21,084 nucleotides of DNA from Chloroflexota bacterium (lineage in GTDB: Bacteria; Chloroflexota; UBA4733). Shown piece after piece: positions 7,918 to 15,838 of this stretch. Each line of letters begins with the position of its first letter. Positions within the stretch are counted from its first letter, which is position 1. The stretch spans positions 1 through 21,084 of the forward strand of contig JANWJO010000013.1 in NCBI GenBank assembly GCA_025449435.1. Direction: 5' to 3'. The position numbers and the translations under genes were made by a program. The notes beneath the pieces were generated by a model. The model was not told the origin of the DNA. It ran no database searches and saw only the letters and a list, made by a program, of their open reading frames with translations.

Positions 7918-7952
7918 TTGACAGTAACACTGTAACTGTGTATACTGTCGGT
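7918..7952 (+). promoter_or_regulatory. near-consensus sigma70 promoter driving a leaderless merR-type mRNA
   Basis: TTGACA (7918-7923) is a perfect -35 box. It is followed by exactly 17 nt and TATACT (7941-7946). Only six bases (GTCGGT) separate the -10 box from ATG 7953, so a normal start point 7 nt downstream falls on the A of the start codon. No Shine-Dalgarno sequence is present, as expected for a leaderless transcript. Confidence 0.8.
7921..7948 (+). promoter_or_regulatory. putative autoregulatory operator inside the merR promoter
   Basis: ACAGT (7921-7925) faces ACTGT (7929-7933) across AAC. Further ACTGT copies lie at 7935-7939 and 7944-7948, the last overlapping the -10 box. MerR-family proteins typically bind a dyad between -35 and -10, and these half-sites lie there. 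Which pair forms the real dyad cannot be decided by eye. Confidence 0.5.
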
Positions 7953-8687
7953 ATGGAAACGCACAGCGACAGCACATCGCAATTTTCGATCGAAGAGCTG
8001 GAACGGGCTACCGGCATTCCGGTCCGCACCATCCGCTTCTACATCGCGCGGGATTTGCTGCCTGGGCCAGGCAGCCGGGGTAAGCAGGCTGCCTACGGTG
8101 AAGATCAATTGCTACGGCTGCAGCTCATCCGTCTGCTCACGGAGCAGCGCGTGCCGCTGGATGGCATTCGCGGCCGTCTGGCAGCGCTGAGCACCGACGA
8201 CATCCGCGCCCTGTTAGAGCACGAGCAGCCGCATGCCGAATTGCTCAAGCGTGTGGCGGAGTCCCCACGGGACTATATTGCGCTGTTGCTAGAGCGCGCT
8301 CGTCAGCGCGATGATGGCGGCAGCTACGCTGCACCTGCGCCAAGTGCGAGGCCGTCCCGGAGCGAGCCGCCCACCAAAGTGGCTGAGCACCGCAGAAATG
8401 TCCTTTCGGCGCCAGCAGCGATGCCTGCCATGCCCAGTGGGGCACGTGCTGAGCCGGCTGTGCGAGACGTATCGAGGTTAGATCCGTTCGATCTGCTGAG
8501 TGGAGCGCTCACACAGACGCCAGACCTGGCCCAGGAAACGTGGTCACGGTACGAACTCGCCCCTGGCCTCGAACTCCACGAGCGTGCTGGCGCAGCGCCA
8601 GACGTGGCGCGATTGCGCCAGCGGCTGCTCGCCTTTGTCCAACGCACTCGGTTGCTGGCGGACGCGGTACCGTCACAGGAACCGTAA
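7953..8687 (+). CDS. MerR-family transcriptional regulator
   Basis: This 244-residue protein has an N-terminal MerR winged helix-turn-helix (about 10-78): FSIEELERATGIPVRTIRFY, then a wing ending in Y-G-E-D-Q, then LLRLQLIRLLTEQRVPLDGI. A dimerisation helix follows. The middle (about 115-185) is Ala/Pro-rich and low in complexity. The C-terminal region (YELAPGLELHERAG, then a helix) is conserved-looking and could sense a ligand or partner; no Cys cluster for metal sensing is seen. ATG 7953 is preferred over the in-frame GTG 7938 because that codon lies within the promoter. It is followed by a vWA gene in the same direction, the likely co-regulated partner, and probably represses or activates its own promoter. 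Confidence 0.9.
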   Translation: METHSDSTSQFSIEELERATGIPVRTIRFYIARDLLPGPGSRGKQAAYGEDQLLRLQLIRLLTEQRVPLDGIRGRLAALSTDDIRALLEHEQPHAELLKRVAESPRDYIALLLERARQRDDGGSYAAPAPSARPSRSEPPTKVAEHRRNVLSAPAAMPAMPSGARAEPAVRDVSRLDPFDLLSGALTQTPDLAQETWSRYELAPGLELHERAGAAPDVARLRQRLLAFVQRTRLLADAVPSQEP

Positions 8688-8814
8688 ACACCGGTTTATC
8701 GTTCACTCCCTAGTTGGGACTGCGCAAGCGGATCCCAGCCTTCTGGCAACTGCATGCCTGTCTTCGTTCTCTGTGTAGTGTGGCCCACTGGAAGGGCCGG
8801 AAAGGAAACCAAGC

Positions 8815-10134
8815 ATGGAGCAGCACGTGGGTATGCCGGGGTTCGGTGACGTCGCAGCCGCGCAGCCTGTGTTGTGCGCTCGTCCGTTGCGGACGCGCAT
8901 CGACGCTGCTGGCGGCAGCGAGTACATCGATGTTGCCGTGCGCGTGCCCGCTATCAAGCGGGTAGTTGCCGACCGGCGTGCTATCCGCATCGTGTTCGTC
9001 ATCGATCGCAGTGGGTCCATGGCCGGTGGCAAGCTCGACATGGCCAAGCGGGCGGTCATCGCTGCCTTGCAGCGGCTGACACCAGAAGACCAGGCCGCCG
9101 TGGTGATGTTTGACGACCACATCGACATAGTGCAATCCCTGGCGCCTGTGACACCGAGCATGCGCGCATATGTGGAAACGGCGCTGCGCAGCGTGCAACC
9201 GCGCGCCTCCACCGCGCTGCACGAGGGCTGGCTTACCGGCTGTGGGGCCATCACCGATAGCTCACTGCCCAACACGGCCGGCGCGCTAGCTCGCTGCTTC
9301 CTGCTCACCGACGGCCTGGCCAACGTGGGCATCACCGACGTCGAGGCCATCGCCACAGACGCTGCTGGAGTGCTGAAGAACACCAGCATCAGCACCAGCA
9401 CCTTCGGGCTCGGTATGGACTACAACGAGTCGTTGCTGGGTCCGATGGCGGCAGCCGGTGGCGGGCAGTTCCACCACTTGCGCACCACCGCCGACATCAG
9501 TGCGACCTTCCTGGGCGAGTTGGGCGACCTTGGCAGCGTGGCCGTCGATGCGGTTACCCTCGAACTCCACTTCCCTGTGACGCTCAAGGTGTCGGGTGTC
9601 TCCGAGTATCGTTTCGAGCAGCACGTCTCTGGCACACTGTCGGTGCAACTGGGCGCCCTCCTAGGCGGCGAGGAGCGCCACGCCGTGGTGCAGGTGCACG
9701 CGCCGGCCGGCGTAGTGGGCACGGCAGTGCTGTTACAAGCGCGCCTGCGCTATGCCGTCAAGGGCGAGGAGGCTACCACCACCTGGCAAGATGTGCAGTT
9801 CACCTACGATACCGCCAGCGCCTGCCAGGCCGAGCAACCTGCGCCCGATATTGCGCACTGGGTGAACTTGCACGTTGGCTACCAGGCGCTGCGCAAGTCC
9901 ACCGAGGAGAGCCGCGACGGCAAACTGGCCGAAGCTGGCAAGAGCGTCGCCTATGCGTTGGCGCACATGCGCGCCAACGCCGCGGGAGCCGATACCGAAA
10001 CAGCCGCGTTGCTCGAGGAAATGGCCATGCACCAAGCCGAGGCAGCCGCTATGCCGATGGCGCCCGCAACGTCCAAGGAACGCTACTTCCAGGCGCAGCG
10101 GCGTTCAACCAACAGGCCCGACTACCGGTCGTAG
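8815..10134 (+). CDS. vWA (von Willebrand factor A, MIDAS) domain protein
   Basis: This 439-residue protein has a von Willebrand A domain at about 55-235. The metal-binding MIDAS residues are present: the D-x-S-x-S motif DRSGS (Asp64, Ser66, Ser68), a Thr in RASTALHEG (Thr133), and Asp166 in LLTDG. The remaining 200 residues comprise a beta-rich segment (TLELHFPVTLKVSG) and a helical tail rich in Ala and Glu. There is no signal peptide or membrane helix, so it is predicted to be cytoplasmic. GGAAAGGAAA lies about 7 nt before the ATG. It sits 127 nt after the MerR gene, with no obvious promoter or terminator between. vWA proteins of this kind usually scaffold protein assemblies through divalent metal; the specific partner is unknown. 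Confidence 0.88.
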   Translation: MEQHVGMPGFGDVAAAQPVLCARPLRTRIDAAGGSEYIDVAVRVPAIKRVVADRRAIRIVFVIDRSGSMAGGKLDMAKRAVIAALQRLTPEDQAAVVMFDDHIDIVQSLAPVTPSMRAYVETALRSVQPRASTALHEGWLTGCGAITDSSLPNTAGALARCFLLTDGLANVGITDVEAIATDAAGVLKNTSISTSTFGLGMDYNESLLGPMAAAGGGQFHHLRTTADISATFLGELGDLGSVAVDAVTLELHFPVTLKVSGVSEYRFEQHVSGTLSVQLGALLGGEERHAVVQVHAPAGVVGTAVLLQARLRYAVKGEEATTTWQDVQFTYDTASACQAEQPAPDIAHWVNLHVGYQALRKSTEESRDGKLAEAGKSVAYALAHMRANAAGADTETAALLEEMAMHQAEAAAMPMAPATSKERYFQAQRRSTNRPDYRS

Positions 10135-10140
10135 CCGGTG

Positions 10141-10202
10141 ACTCGCCCTTGCTCCCGTCTCTCGCCGTTCAATGGGGTGGTGCTAGCGGGAGAGAGGGGG
10201 TG
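10141..10202. repeat. degenerate hairpin-repeat fragment between convergent genes
   Basis: CTAGCGGGAGAGAGGGGG at 10183-10200 matches the arm of the 2837-2861 element (CTAGCGGGAGAGGGAGG). It is loosely complementary to CTCCCGTCTCTCGCC just upstream, giving an imperfect stem. It lies between the convergent vWA and WD40 genes and might act as a terminator for either, but no T-run is present. Confidence 0.35.
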
Positions 10203-10206
10203 CGTC

Positions 10207-11463
10207 TTACTCCTGCTCCCACAACCGGATGTTGCCATCGGCCGACGACGTGGCTAGGAACCTGCCATCGGGTGAGAACGACAGGTCCGTCACCTTCGTG
10301 CCAAAGGCCGGGAGTTGCCGTAGCGCCTGCTTGGTGGCGACATCCCACAGTGTCACCGACGCATCTGGGGAACTGGTGCCGATCAGCTTCCCATCGGGTG
10401 CAAAGTCCAGCCCTAGCATAGTAGGACCAGAACCAGTGATCACCGCCTCCTGCTGGCCGTTGGCGGCGTTCCAAATACGCAGCGTGCCATCTTTGGATGT
10501 GGATGCGATGCGCTTGCCGTCGGGGAAGTACGCAGCCACCCACACGATGCCGGTATGTCCGCTCAACACCTTCAGCGCTGCGCCACTGGCAGCGTCCCAA
10601 GTGCGTACGGTGTTGTCGTCGTCGGCTGAGATGATCTGTTTGCCGTCGGGCGAGTAGCCGATGCTCTCGATGGCAGCGGTGTGCCCCTTCATCACGTGTA
10701 GCTGTGCACCACTGGCCACGTTCCACTCACTCACCGTGCCGGCGTCGTAGCCGGTGGCAATCATGTGACCATCCGGCGAGAAGATGACCGAGTCTACGGC
10801 CTCGCCGGTCGCTGGCAGCGTCTGTGCCGTCTTGTTACTCGCCAGATCGCGTATCACCACGGTGCCTCCATCACCGGGGTAGGCCAGCAGCTTGCCATCA
10901 GGCGACACCGCAAAACCTTCTACGTGAGGGTTGAGGCCCGTTACCTTCTGGGTCTGCTTAAGCGTCGCGGTATCCCAGATGACGAGCGTGCCGTCGGCAA
11001 ACCCACCCACCAGGAATCGCCCATCGGGCGAAAACGTGACGCCATAGGCGGACGAACTGGAGCCAGGAAGTGTTGCCTTGACTGTGAGTTGGCTAACGTT
11101 GCCAGCAACAATGACCGCTGGCCCCTTGGGCGCCGGAGTGGGCGTAGCTGATGCGGTCGTTGTCGCGGAGGCTTCCTCCGTTGTCGTGGACGTTGCTGTC
11201 TCCGCCTGCGAACTCGCCGTGGTCGTTTGGCTGACTGTTACGGGCGGCTGGCTGGTCGTGGTCTTCGTCGTGGTAGCAAGTTGGGTGGTCACGGCGGCGG
11301 CGGCGCTCGTCGTGGTAGCGGCGCCGTTATCTGGCGGCCCGCTTTGCGAGTAGGTGGCGAGCAGGCTGGAGGCTTCTGAGGTGCTGGATCCCACGTCACA
11401 GCTGCTCAGCAGCAGCACGCAGCCGAGCGCGGCGGTCACCAAGGGAAATTGCAGACGTGACAT
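10207..11463 (-). CDS. lipoprotein with Thr-rich stalk and seven-bladed WD40 beta-propeller
   Basis: This 418-residue protein has an N-terminal type II signal peptide with lipobox LLSSC (Cys22). Residues about 28-115 form a disordered Thr/Ser/Ala-rich stalk. Residues about 126-418 contain seven WD40 repeats, each with an SPDG-type turn (TFSPDGRF, AVSPDGKL, IFSPDGHM, GYSPDGKQ, AYFPDGKR, DFAPDGKL, SFSPDGRF) and most ending in a W-[DNE] pair. Seven blades make one closed propeller. It should be anchored outside the membrane and act as a binding platform; no enzymatic residues are visible. It starts 7 nt after the stop of the isomerase-like gene, so it belongs to that operon. A ligand cannot be inferred. 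Confidence 0.88.
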   Translation of the reverse strand: MSRLQFPLVTAALGCVLLLSSCDVGSSTSEASSLLATYSQSGPPDNGAATTTSAAAAVTTQLATTTKTTTSQPPVTVSQTTTASSQAETATSTTTEEASATTTASATPTPAPKGPAVIVAGNVSQLTVKATLPGSSSSAYGVTFSPDGRFLVGGFADGTLVIWDTATLKQTQKVTGLNPHVEGFAVSPDGKLLAYPGDGGTVVIRDLASNKTAQTLPATGEAVDSVIFSPDGHMIATGYDAGTVSEWNVASGAQLHVMKGHTAAIESIGYSPDGKQIISADDDNTVRTWDAASGAALKVLSGHTGIVWVAAYFPDGKRIASTSKDGTLRIWNAANGQQEAVITGSGPTMLGLDFAPDGKLIGTSSPDASVTLWDVATKQALRQLPAFGTKVTDLSFSPDGRFLATSSADGNIRLWEQE

Positions 11464-11470
11464 CGTTCGC

Positions 11471-12388
11471 CTAGTCCATGAACTGGCGCAGGAAGCGGGC
11501 GGCTTGTATCAAGCCCCGTTGGCGGTCTTCCAGCGAGCCCTCGTAGGCGCGGTCCTCGGCCTCGATGCACACCGGGCCGCGATAGCCGGCGTCGGTGAGC
11601 GCCGCGAAGAACGCTCCCCACCGCACGTCCCCCAAGCCGGGCAGTTTGGGCGTGTGGTAGCGCAGCGGAGTGGACATAATGCCCTCGTCGTTGAGGCCGC
11701 GCTCGTTCAGCCGGACATCCTTGGCGTGAACATGGTGCAAGCGTGCGGCAAATTCACGGATAGGCTCGACCTCGTCCATGTGCTGCCAGATCATGTGGGA
11801 GGGGTCGTAGTTCAAGCCGAAATGCGCATCAGGAATGTCGATGAACATCTGGCGCCACACCGCCGGACTGATGGCCAGGTTCTTGCCGCCGGGCCATTCG
11901 TCGTCGGTAAACAGCATCGGGCAGTTCTCGATGCCGACATTGACACCTTTGGTGGCAGCATGGGCGATGATCGGCGGCCACACTTCCTTGAATGCCGGCC
12001 AGTTGGCCTGGATCGACTTGGTATGGTCGCGGCCGATAAACGTGTTCATAGTGGGCAAGCCGAGCACGGCGGTGGCGTCGATCACGGCTTTGATGTGGTC
12101 CACATAGGTGGCGCGCTCGTGCAGGTCCGGCGTCAGCGGGTTGGGGTAGTAGCCCAGCGCCGAGATCGTAACCTTGTGTTTGGCCACCAGCGCATGGACC
12201 TCGCTGGCCTGCTGCGGACTAAACCCGGCGACGTCGATATGCGTCACGCCAGCGTAGCGGCGCTCGGCCTTGCCCACCGGCCAGCACATCACCTCCACGC
12301 ACGCGAAGCCAGCGCTGGAGGCGAAGCCGAGCACCTCATCCAGCGATAGCTCGGGCAAGATGGCACTCACGAACCCTAGTTGCAGCAT
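11471..12388 (-). CDS. sugar-phosphate isomerase/epimerase-type TIM-barrel protein (AP-endonuclease-2 fold)
   Basis: This 305-residue protein is of the xylose isomerase-like TIM-barrel superfamily. The expected metal-binding set is visible: Glu154 in GIENCP, Asp195 in NYDPSH, His221 in HVHAKD and Glu276 in CIEAED. His198 lies beside the second site. This superfamily isomerises, epimerises or eliminates sugars and keto-sugars using Mn2+ or a similar ion. ATG 12388 is chosen because GGAGGG lies 9 nt upstream and the protein then starts on the first barrel strand; an upstream extension to 12520 is Pro/Arg-rich and unconvincing. It follows the PhnD-like gene by 73 nt and precedes the WD40 lipoprotein by 7 nt. 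The sugar substrate is unknown. Confidence 0.9.
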   Translation of the reverse strand: MLQLGFVSAILPELSLDEVLGFASSAGFACVEVMCWPVGKAERRYAGVTHIDVAGFSPQQASEVHALVAKHKVTISALGYYPNPLTPDLHERATYVDHIKAVIDATAVLGLPTMNTFIGRDHTKSIQANWPAFKEVWPPIIAHAATKGVNVGIENCPMLFTDDEWPGGKNLAISPAVWRQMFIDIPDAHFGLNYDPSHMIWQHMDEVEPIREFAARLHHVHAKDVRLNERGLNDEGIMSTPLRYHTPKLPGLGDVRWGAFFAALTDAGYRGPVCIEAEDRAYEGSLEDRQRGLIQAARFLRQFMD

Positions 12389-12461
12389 TGATGCATTCCC
12401 TCCCCCCCTCATGGCACCCGTCGTCCATCGGTGGGACGGCGGTCCCGGCCAGGGCACTCTT

Positions 12462-13328
12462 CTAGTAGACGTAACCCCGCGCCGTGATCGTGCCCCGGCT
12501 ATCGTAGAAGCCGGCCTCATCTACTGCGCGCTCCAGGGCAATGTAGCCGCTCAGCCGCGCCTCCTGCCACTGGTGCAGCCCTTCTAGGTCGCACAGCGGC
12601 CGGACCTCCGGGTCATCATAGGACATGGCCAGTAAGAGATCGTGGAAGCGCTCGATGCTGGGCGGTGCGGTGCTAACTACCGTGAAGTTGCAATGGTCGA
12701 ACGGCTCGGTTTCGGTCAGCACACGCGTCGCGCCAGCGGGGAGTAGCCCTTCTTTGATAAACACTTGGTAGTTCGCCGCCAGCATGCAGGCCGCGGCGGC
12801 CTCGCCCGCCACGAGCGCCTGCGCCGCGTCACGCTCGCCGCCGACGTGATCGCCGTGTTTGCCGGTCAGCACGTCAAAGCGCCGGACCGTGAAATCGCGC
12901 TCGGGCACGATGCCGAACGTACGCAGGTGGGACAGCGGCAGCAGCGTCGCCTGCGGCGAGTCGATAGCTCCGGTAGCCACCTCCTGGCCGCGCAGGTCTG
13001 CTGGAGTACGGATGGCTGGGTCATTGCGGACCACCACGACGGAAGTGAGTGAGCGGTCGGCGTCGCGCATAGCCACCGCGCGCACGCTGCCGCCATGCGC
13101 ACTCGCCAGCCGCCGGGCGCGCACCCAGGCAAGCGGAGAGTTCCAGGCCACGTCGATATGGCCGGCCATCAGCGCCTCTACTTGCCGTTCATAGTTGGCG
13201 AACAGCACGAAATCAAACGGCAGGTCGTGGCACAGGAAGTAGCCTTTAAAACCCTCCCAGATCGTGACCACTTTCGGGTCGTAGGCCACCGCCCCCAACA
13301 GCAGCGGTGCCACGTGGTTGGCCGGCAA
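12462..13328 (-). CDS. PhnD/SsuA-like substrate-binding protein without signal peptide
   Basis: This 288-residue protein has the periplasmic-binding-protein type II fold of phosphonate/phosphate binding proteins. Recognisable segments are [40 protein letters not shown] and [20 protein letters not shown], followed by [12 protein letters not shown]. It starts straight on the first beta strand with no basic n-region or lipobox. An in-frame stop, the terminator of the upstream flavoprotein gene, lies only 15 nt before the TTG start, so no signal peptide can be hidden upstream. GAGGGG lies about 8 nt before the TTG. No permease or ATPase gene is adjacent. It may be a cytoplasmic ligand-binding or enzyme-like member of the fold; the ligand is unknown. 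Confidence 0.78.
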   Translation of the reverse strand: MPANHVAPLLLGAVAYDPKVVTIWEGFKGYFLCHDLPFDFVLFANYERQVEALMAGHIDVAWNSPLAWVRARRLASAHGGSVRAVAMRDADRSLTSVVVVRNDPAIRTPADLRGQEVATGAIDSPQATLLPLSHLRTFGIVPERDFTVRRFDVLTGKHGDHVGGERDAAQALVAGEAAAACMLAANYQVFIKEGLLPAGATRVLTETEPFDHCNFTVVSTAPPSIERFHDLLLAMSYDDPEVRPLCDLEGLHQWQEARLSGYIALERAVDEAGFYDSRGTITARGYVY

Positions 13329-13340
13329 TGCTTTCCCCTC

Positions 13341-14480
13341 TCAGCCAAACAGTGGAAGGCCGCAGGCAGCCTTGCCAATGAAGTCGTACAGCACATCGGT
13401 CGTTGGCGCCATCACCGTCGCAGCCCTGGCATCGCGGAAGAGGCGCTCGACGCCAAACTCCTTGCGAAAGGCGGCGCCGCCACACACCCGCATGGCCAGG
13501 TCGGTCACCACGGTAGAAGCTTCGCCCGCCGCCGCCTTCACTTCCAATACGCGCAGCATGGTATCTGCCCGGCCCGACTCCATAGCGGCGAGGGTGTCGA
13601 GCAGCAGGGCCCGCGTGGAATCGGTGGTGATGCGCATGCGTGCCACGTAGGCGCGGATCGTGGGCAGGTCGGCCAGGGATTGGCTGAGGTGTTGCAGCTT
13701 GGTGCCCGCGACGTGTGCGGCGGCTTTAGTCGTGGCGGCTTCCATTATGCCGATGCAAAACGACGCACTCATCAACTGGAAGTAGGGTAGCACGACACCC
13801 ATCATCACATCGAAGCCCTTGCCGTCGGCCCCCAGGATGGCATCAGGCGCCACATGGACATCGTTAGCTGTCATGGGGCTGGAACCGTTACCGCGCAAGC
13901 CTAAGCCGTCGAACGGGCCGGCGACGGTCAGCCCAGTGGCGTTAGCGGGCACGAGCCAGATCGTGCTCATGCCCTCGGCCGCCAGCGGGCGGCTGGACCA
14001 GACATACAGGTTAGCCTCGCCGGCCGAAGTGACCCAACTCTTGCGGGCGTCGAGCCGGACGCCGCCATTGGATCGCGCGGCCGTGCTCACCGGCGCCCAG
14101 AAGTGGCTACGCGAGCCAGCTTCGGAAAAGGCCAGCGTCGCCAGCGCCTGCCCGGAGGCGATTGCCTCTCGTGCGGCACGTGACCCGTGGGCTTCGACGA
14201 CCGCGGCACCGGCGTAATGCATGCACACCACCATCGCTGTGGAGGCACAGTGCTTGGCCAGTTCCTCCACCACCAGGCTGGCTGCCCTTATACCCTCACC
14301 CAAGCCACCGACCTCCCGGGCGCTCACCAGGCCCAGCAGCCCTGCCTTTCCAAGAGCAGTCAAGGCCGCGCGTGGAAAAGCTCCGGTGCGGTCCACCTCT
14401 ACGGCGGAGGGAGCGACGACCTCACGGATCACCAGTTCCAGATCGTTCATGTACGAGGGAGTGGACTCTGCGGTAGCCAT
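13341..14480 (-). CDS. acyl-CoA dehydrogenase-fold flavoprotein lacking the usual catalytic Glu
   Basis: This 379-residue protein is a full-length member of the acyl-CoA dehydrogenase fold: an N-terminal helical domain (LGLVSAREVGGLGEG), a beta domain (ATLAFSEAGSRSHFWAPVST and RKSWVTSAGEANLYVWSS) and a C-terminal helical domain with VCGGAAFRKEFGVERLFRDA. Where dehydrogenases have YEGTSE, with Glu as the catalytic base, this protein reads MAPTTD. The alternative Glu of the isovaleryl-type enzymes also appears absent (PYFQL in place of a DLERL-like segment). It may therefore be a flavin monooxygenase of the DszC/SfnC type, or a dehydrogenase with another base. ATG 14480 is preferred, directly after GGAGGAG; an in-frame ATG lies 15 nt earlier. 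Its stop is in frame with the next gene, 15 nt away. Confidence 0.85.
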   Translation of the reverse strand: MATAESTPSYMNDLELVIREVVAPSAVEVDRTGAFPRAALTALGKAGLLGLVSAREVGGLGEGIRAASLVVEELAKHCASTAMVVCMHYAGAAVVEAHGSRAAREAIASGQALATLAFSEAGSRSHFWAPVSTAARSNGGVRLDARKSWVTSAGEANLYVWSSRPLAAEGMSTIWLVPANATGLTVAGPFDGLGLRGNGSSPMTANDVHVAPDAILGADGKGFDVMMGVVLPYFQLMSASFCIGIMEAATTKAAAHVAGTKLQHLSQSLADLPTIRAYVARMRITTDSTRALLLDTLAAMESGRADTMLRVLEVKAAAGEASTVVTDLAMRVCGGAAFRKEFGVERLFRDARAATVMAPTTDVLYDFIGKAACGLPLFG

Positions 14481-14509
14481 AACTCCTCCAACCATGCGGG
14501 GTGCCCACC

Positions 14510-14571
14510 TATAGCGCTCACTATAACGATTGGTGTTTCCTGGGTATTACTGGATAGCTGCTCGTGACCAA
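14510..14571 (-). promoter_or_regulatory. possible promoter and inverted repeat upstream of the flavoprotein gene
   Basis: On the minus strand, TTGGTC (14571-14566) and TAATAC (14549-14544) are separated by 16 nt. Downstream of them, 14510-14525 holds an inverted repeat with arms TATAG and CTATA around CGCTCA, between the putative start point and the gene. This position suits a repressor site. Both the promoter and the operator are weak calls. Confidence 0.3.
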
Positions 14572-14586
14572 ACCCCACCTCCGCCG

Positions 14587-14613
14587 CGCCCGGAGGGCAC
14601 CTAGCAAGCTAGG
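14587..14613. repeat. degenerate hairpin-repeat copy with a perfect 14-bp palindrome
   Basis: CGCCCGGAGGGCACC (14587-14601) resembles the repeat core CGCCCAAAGGGCACC seen at 2824. It runs into the palindrome CCTAGCAAGCTAGG (14600-14613). The hairpins lie just after the end of the first oxidoreductase gene on the minus strand and may serve as its terminator, although no T-run follows. Confidence 0.4.
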
Positions 14614-14633
14614 GTTGTGCCTGCTCCAGTCCG

Positions 14634-15779
14634 CTACCCCAGCGCCACCCACCGTTGTGAGCGGTGGCTGGCCACGATTGCTTCACATAACTGCACTTCG
14701 CGGTGGCCATCGGCAAACGTGGGGTACGCCGGTTCGGCAGGTGGCTTGCCGGCGTCGATAGCTGCGTACACCACCTTGTACAGTTGCTTGAACGTGTCGG
14801 GGAAGCCTTCGTTGTGGCCGCCCGGGTAACTGCTCACGGCGCGCGCCGGCGCGGTCAGCAGCGACGGGTCACGCAGCAACAATTCGTTGGCGGTGTCGCG
14901 GTGGCCGAACCACAGTTCGTTGGGCCGCTCGCTATCCCAAGCAATGGCGCCTTTAGACCCGGCCACCTCGTAGCGCAAGCAATTCTTACGTCCAGCGTTG
15001 ACTTGCGACACCGTGAACACGCCGCGCGCGCCATCGGCGAAGCGCAGCAGCACACTGCCGTAGTCTTCGGTGGTGATGGTCACCGGCGCGGTGTTTTCGG
15101 CGGTCAGGCCGCTGGTAAAAGTCTGCACCGAGCCGAGCGGCCGCCGGCGCACCGGCATGAACGTGCTCAGGTCGGCGCACACCGCTGCGATGTGCTGGCC
15201 GGTCACCGTGGTGACCAGGTCCATCCAGTGGGTGCCGATGTCGCCAATGGCGCGGCTATCGCCGGCTTGCTCCGCCAATACGCGCCAGTTGAAGTCGGTG
15301 TCGTACAGCAGCCAGTCCTGCACATAGCTGCCGGTAATGTGGCGTACCTCGCCAATATCGCCCCGGCGGATGCGTTCGCGCGCCTCTACGGCCAGCGGGT
15401 AGAAGCGAATATTGTAGTTGACCGCTGCGACCAGCCCACTGGCCTGCGCCAGCGCCACCAGTTCGCTGGTTTGGGCGCTGGTCATCGCCAGCGGCTTCTC
15501 GCACACCACGTGCTTGCCAGCCGCTAGGCACCGCTTGGCCTGGTCGTAGTGCGCGCTGTTGGGTGACGTGATGTGGACCGACGTCACCGCCGGGTCGGCC
15601 AGCAGGTCTTCCAGCGAGGCGTAGCCACGCGCGATGCCTAGAGCCGCTGCCGCCGCTTGTGAGCGCTCGGCCGACGACCCCAGCACACCCACCACTGGGA
15701 TCGCCAGGCGGCGTAGCGCCTCGATGTGCACCGGACCGATGAACCCTGTGCCGATGACCGCCACGCCGTGCTCAGCCAT
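14634..15779 (-). CDS. Gfo/Idh/MocA-family NAD(P)-dependent oxidoreductase
   Basis: This 381-residue protein has an N-terminal Rossmann fold ([18 protein letters not shown], 6-23) and the family signature CEKPLAMT, with Lys95 of the E-K-P triad. The C-terminal alpha/beta domain contains [10 protein letters not shown]; Asp180, His184 and Asp187 are in the usual active-site segment. The family oxidises or reduces hydroxyl groups of sugars, inositols and glycosides. AAGGGAGGG lies 7 nt before the ATG. It follows a second Gfo/Idh gene by 59 nt in the same direction, so the two are probably co-transcribed. Sequence alone does not reveal the sugar. Confidence 0.93.
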   Translation of the reverse strand: MAEHGVAVIGTGFIGPVHIEALRRLAIPVVGVLGSSAERSQAAAAALGIARGYASLEDLLADPAVTSVHITSPNSAHYDQAKRCLAAGKHVVCEKPLAMTSAQTSELVALAQASGLVAAVNYNIRFYPLAVEARERIRRGDIGEVRHITGSYVQDWLLYDTDFNWRVLAEQAGDSRAIGDIGTHWMDLVTTVTGQHIAAVCADLSTFMPVRRRPLGSVQTFTSGLTAENTAPVTITTEDYGSVLLRFADGARGVFTVSQVNAGRKNCLRYEVAGSKGAIAWDSERPNELWFGHRDTANELLLRDPSLLTAPARAVSSYPGGHNEGFPDTFKQLYKVVYAAIDAGKPPAEPAYPTFADGHREVQLCEAIVASHRSQRWVALG

Positions 15780-15824
15780 GTGCTATCCCTCCCTTGCGGC
15801 GCCCCGATACCGTGTGTCCGCTGC

Positions 15825-15838
15825 CGCCCCGGGGGGCG
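15825..15838 (-). other. GC-rich hairpin immediately after a stop codon
   Basis: CGCCCC and GGGGCG arms form a 14-bp palindrome directly abutting the TAA stop of the upstream oxidoreductase gene and 45 nt before the next one. Without a T-run it is unlikely to terminate fully; it could stabilise the upstream mRNA end or attenuate read-through. Confidence 0.25.

Noticed and set aside
11078..11353. Plus-strand frame with long Val/Ala hydrophobic runs
   Set aside because: It is antisense to the Thr-rich stalk of the WD40 lipoprotein, the same artefact as at 17333-17965.
11354..12349. Plus-strand 331-codon open frame
   Set aside because: It lies antisense over the TIM-barrel gene, which has full metal-site motifs and a ribosome site. 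The plus frame is His/Arg/Gly-rich with no family features.
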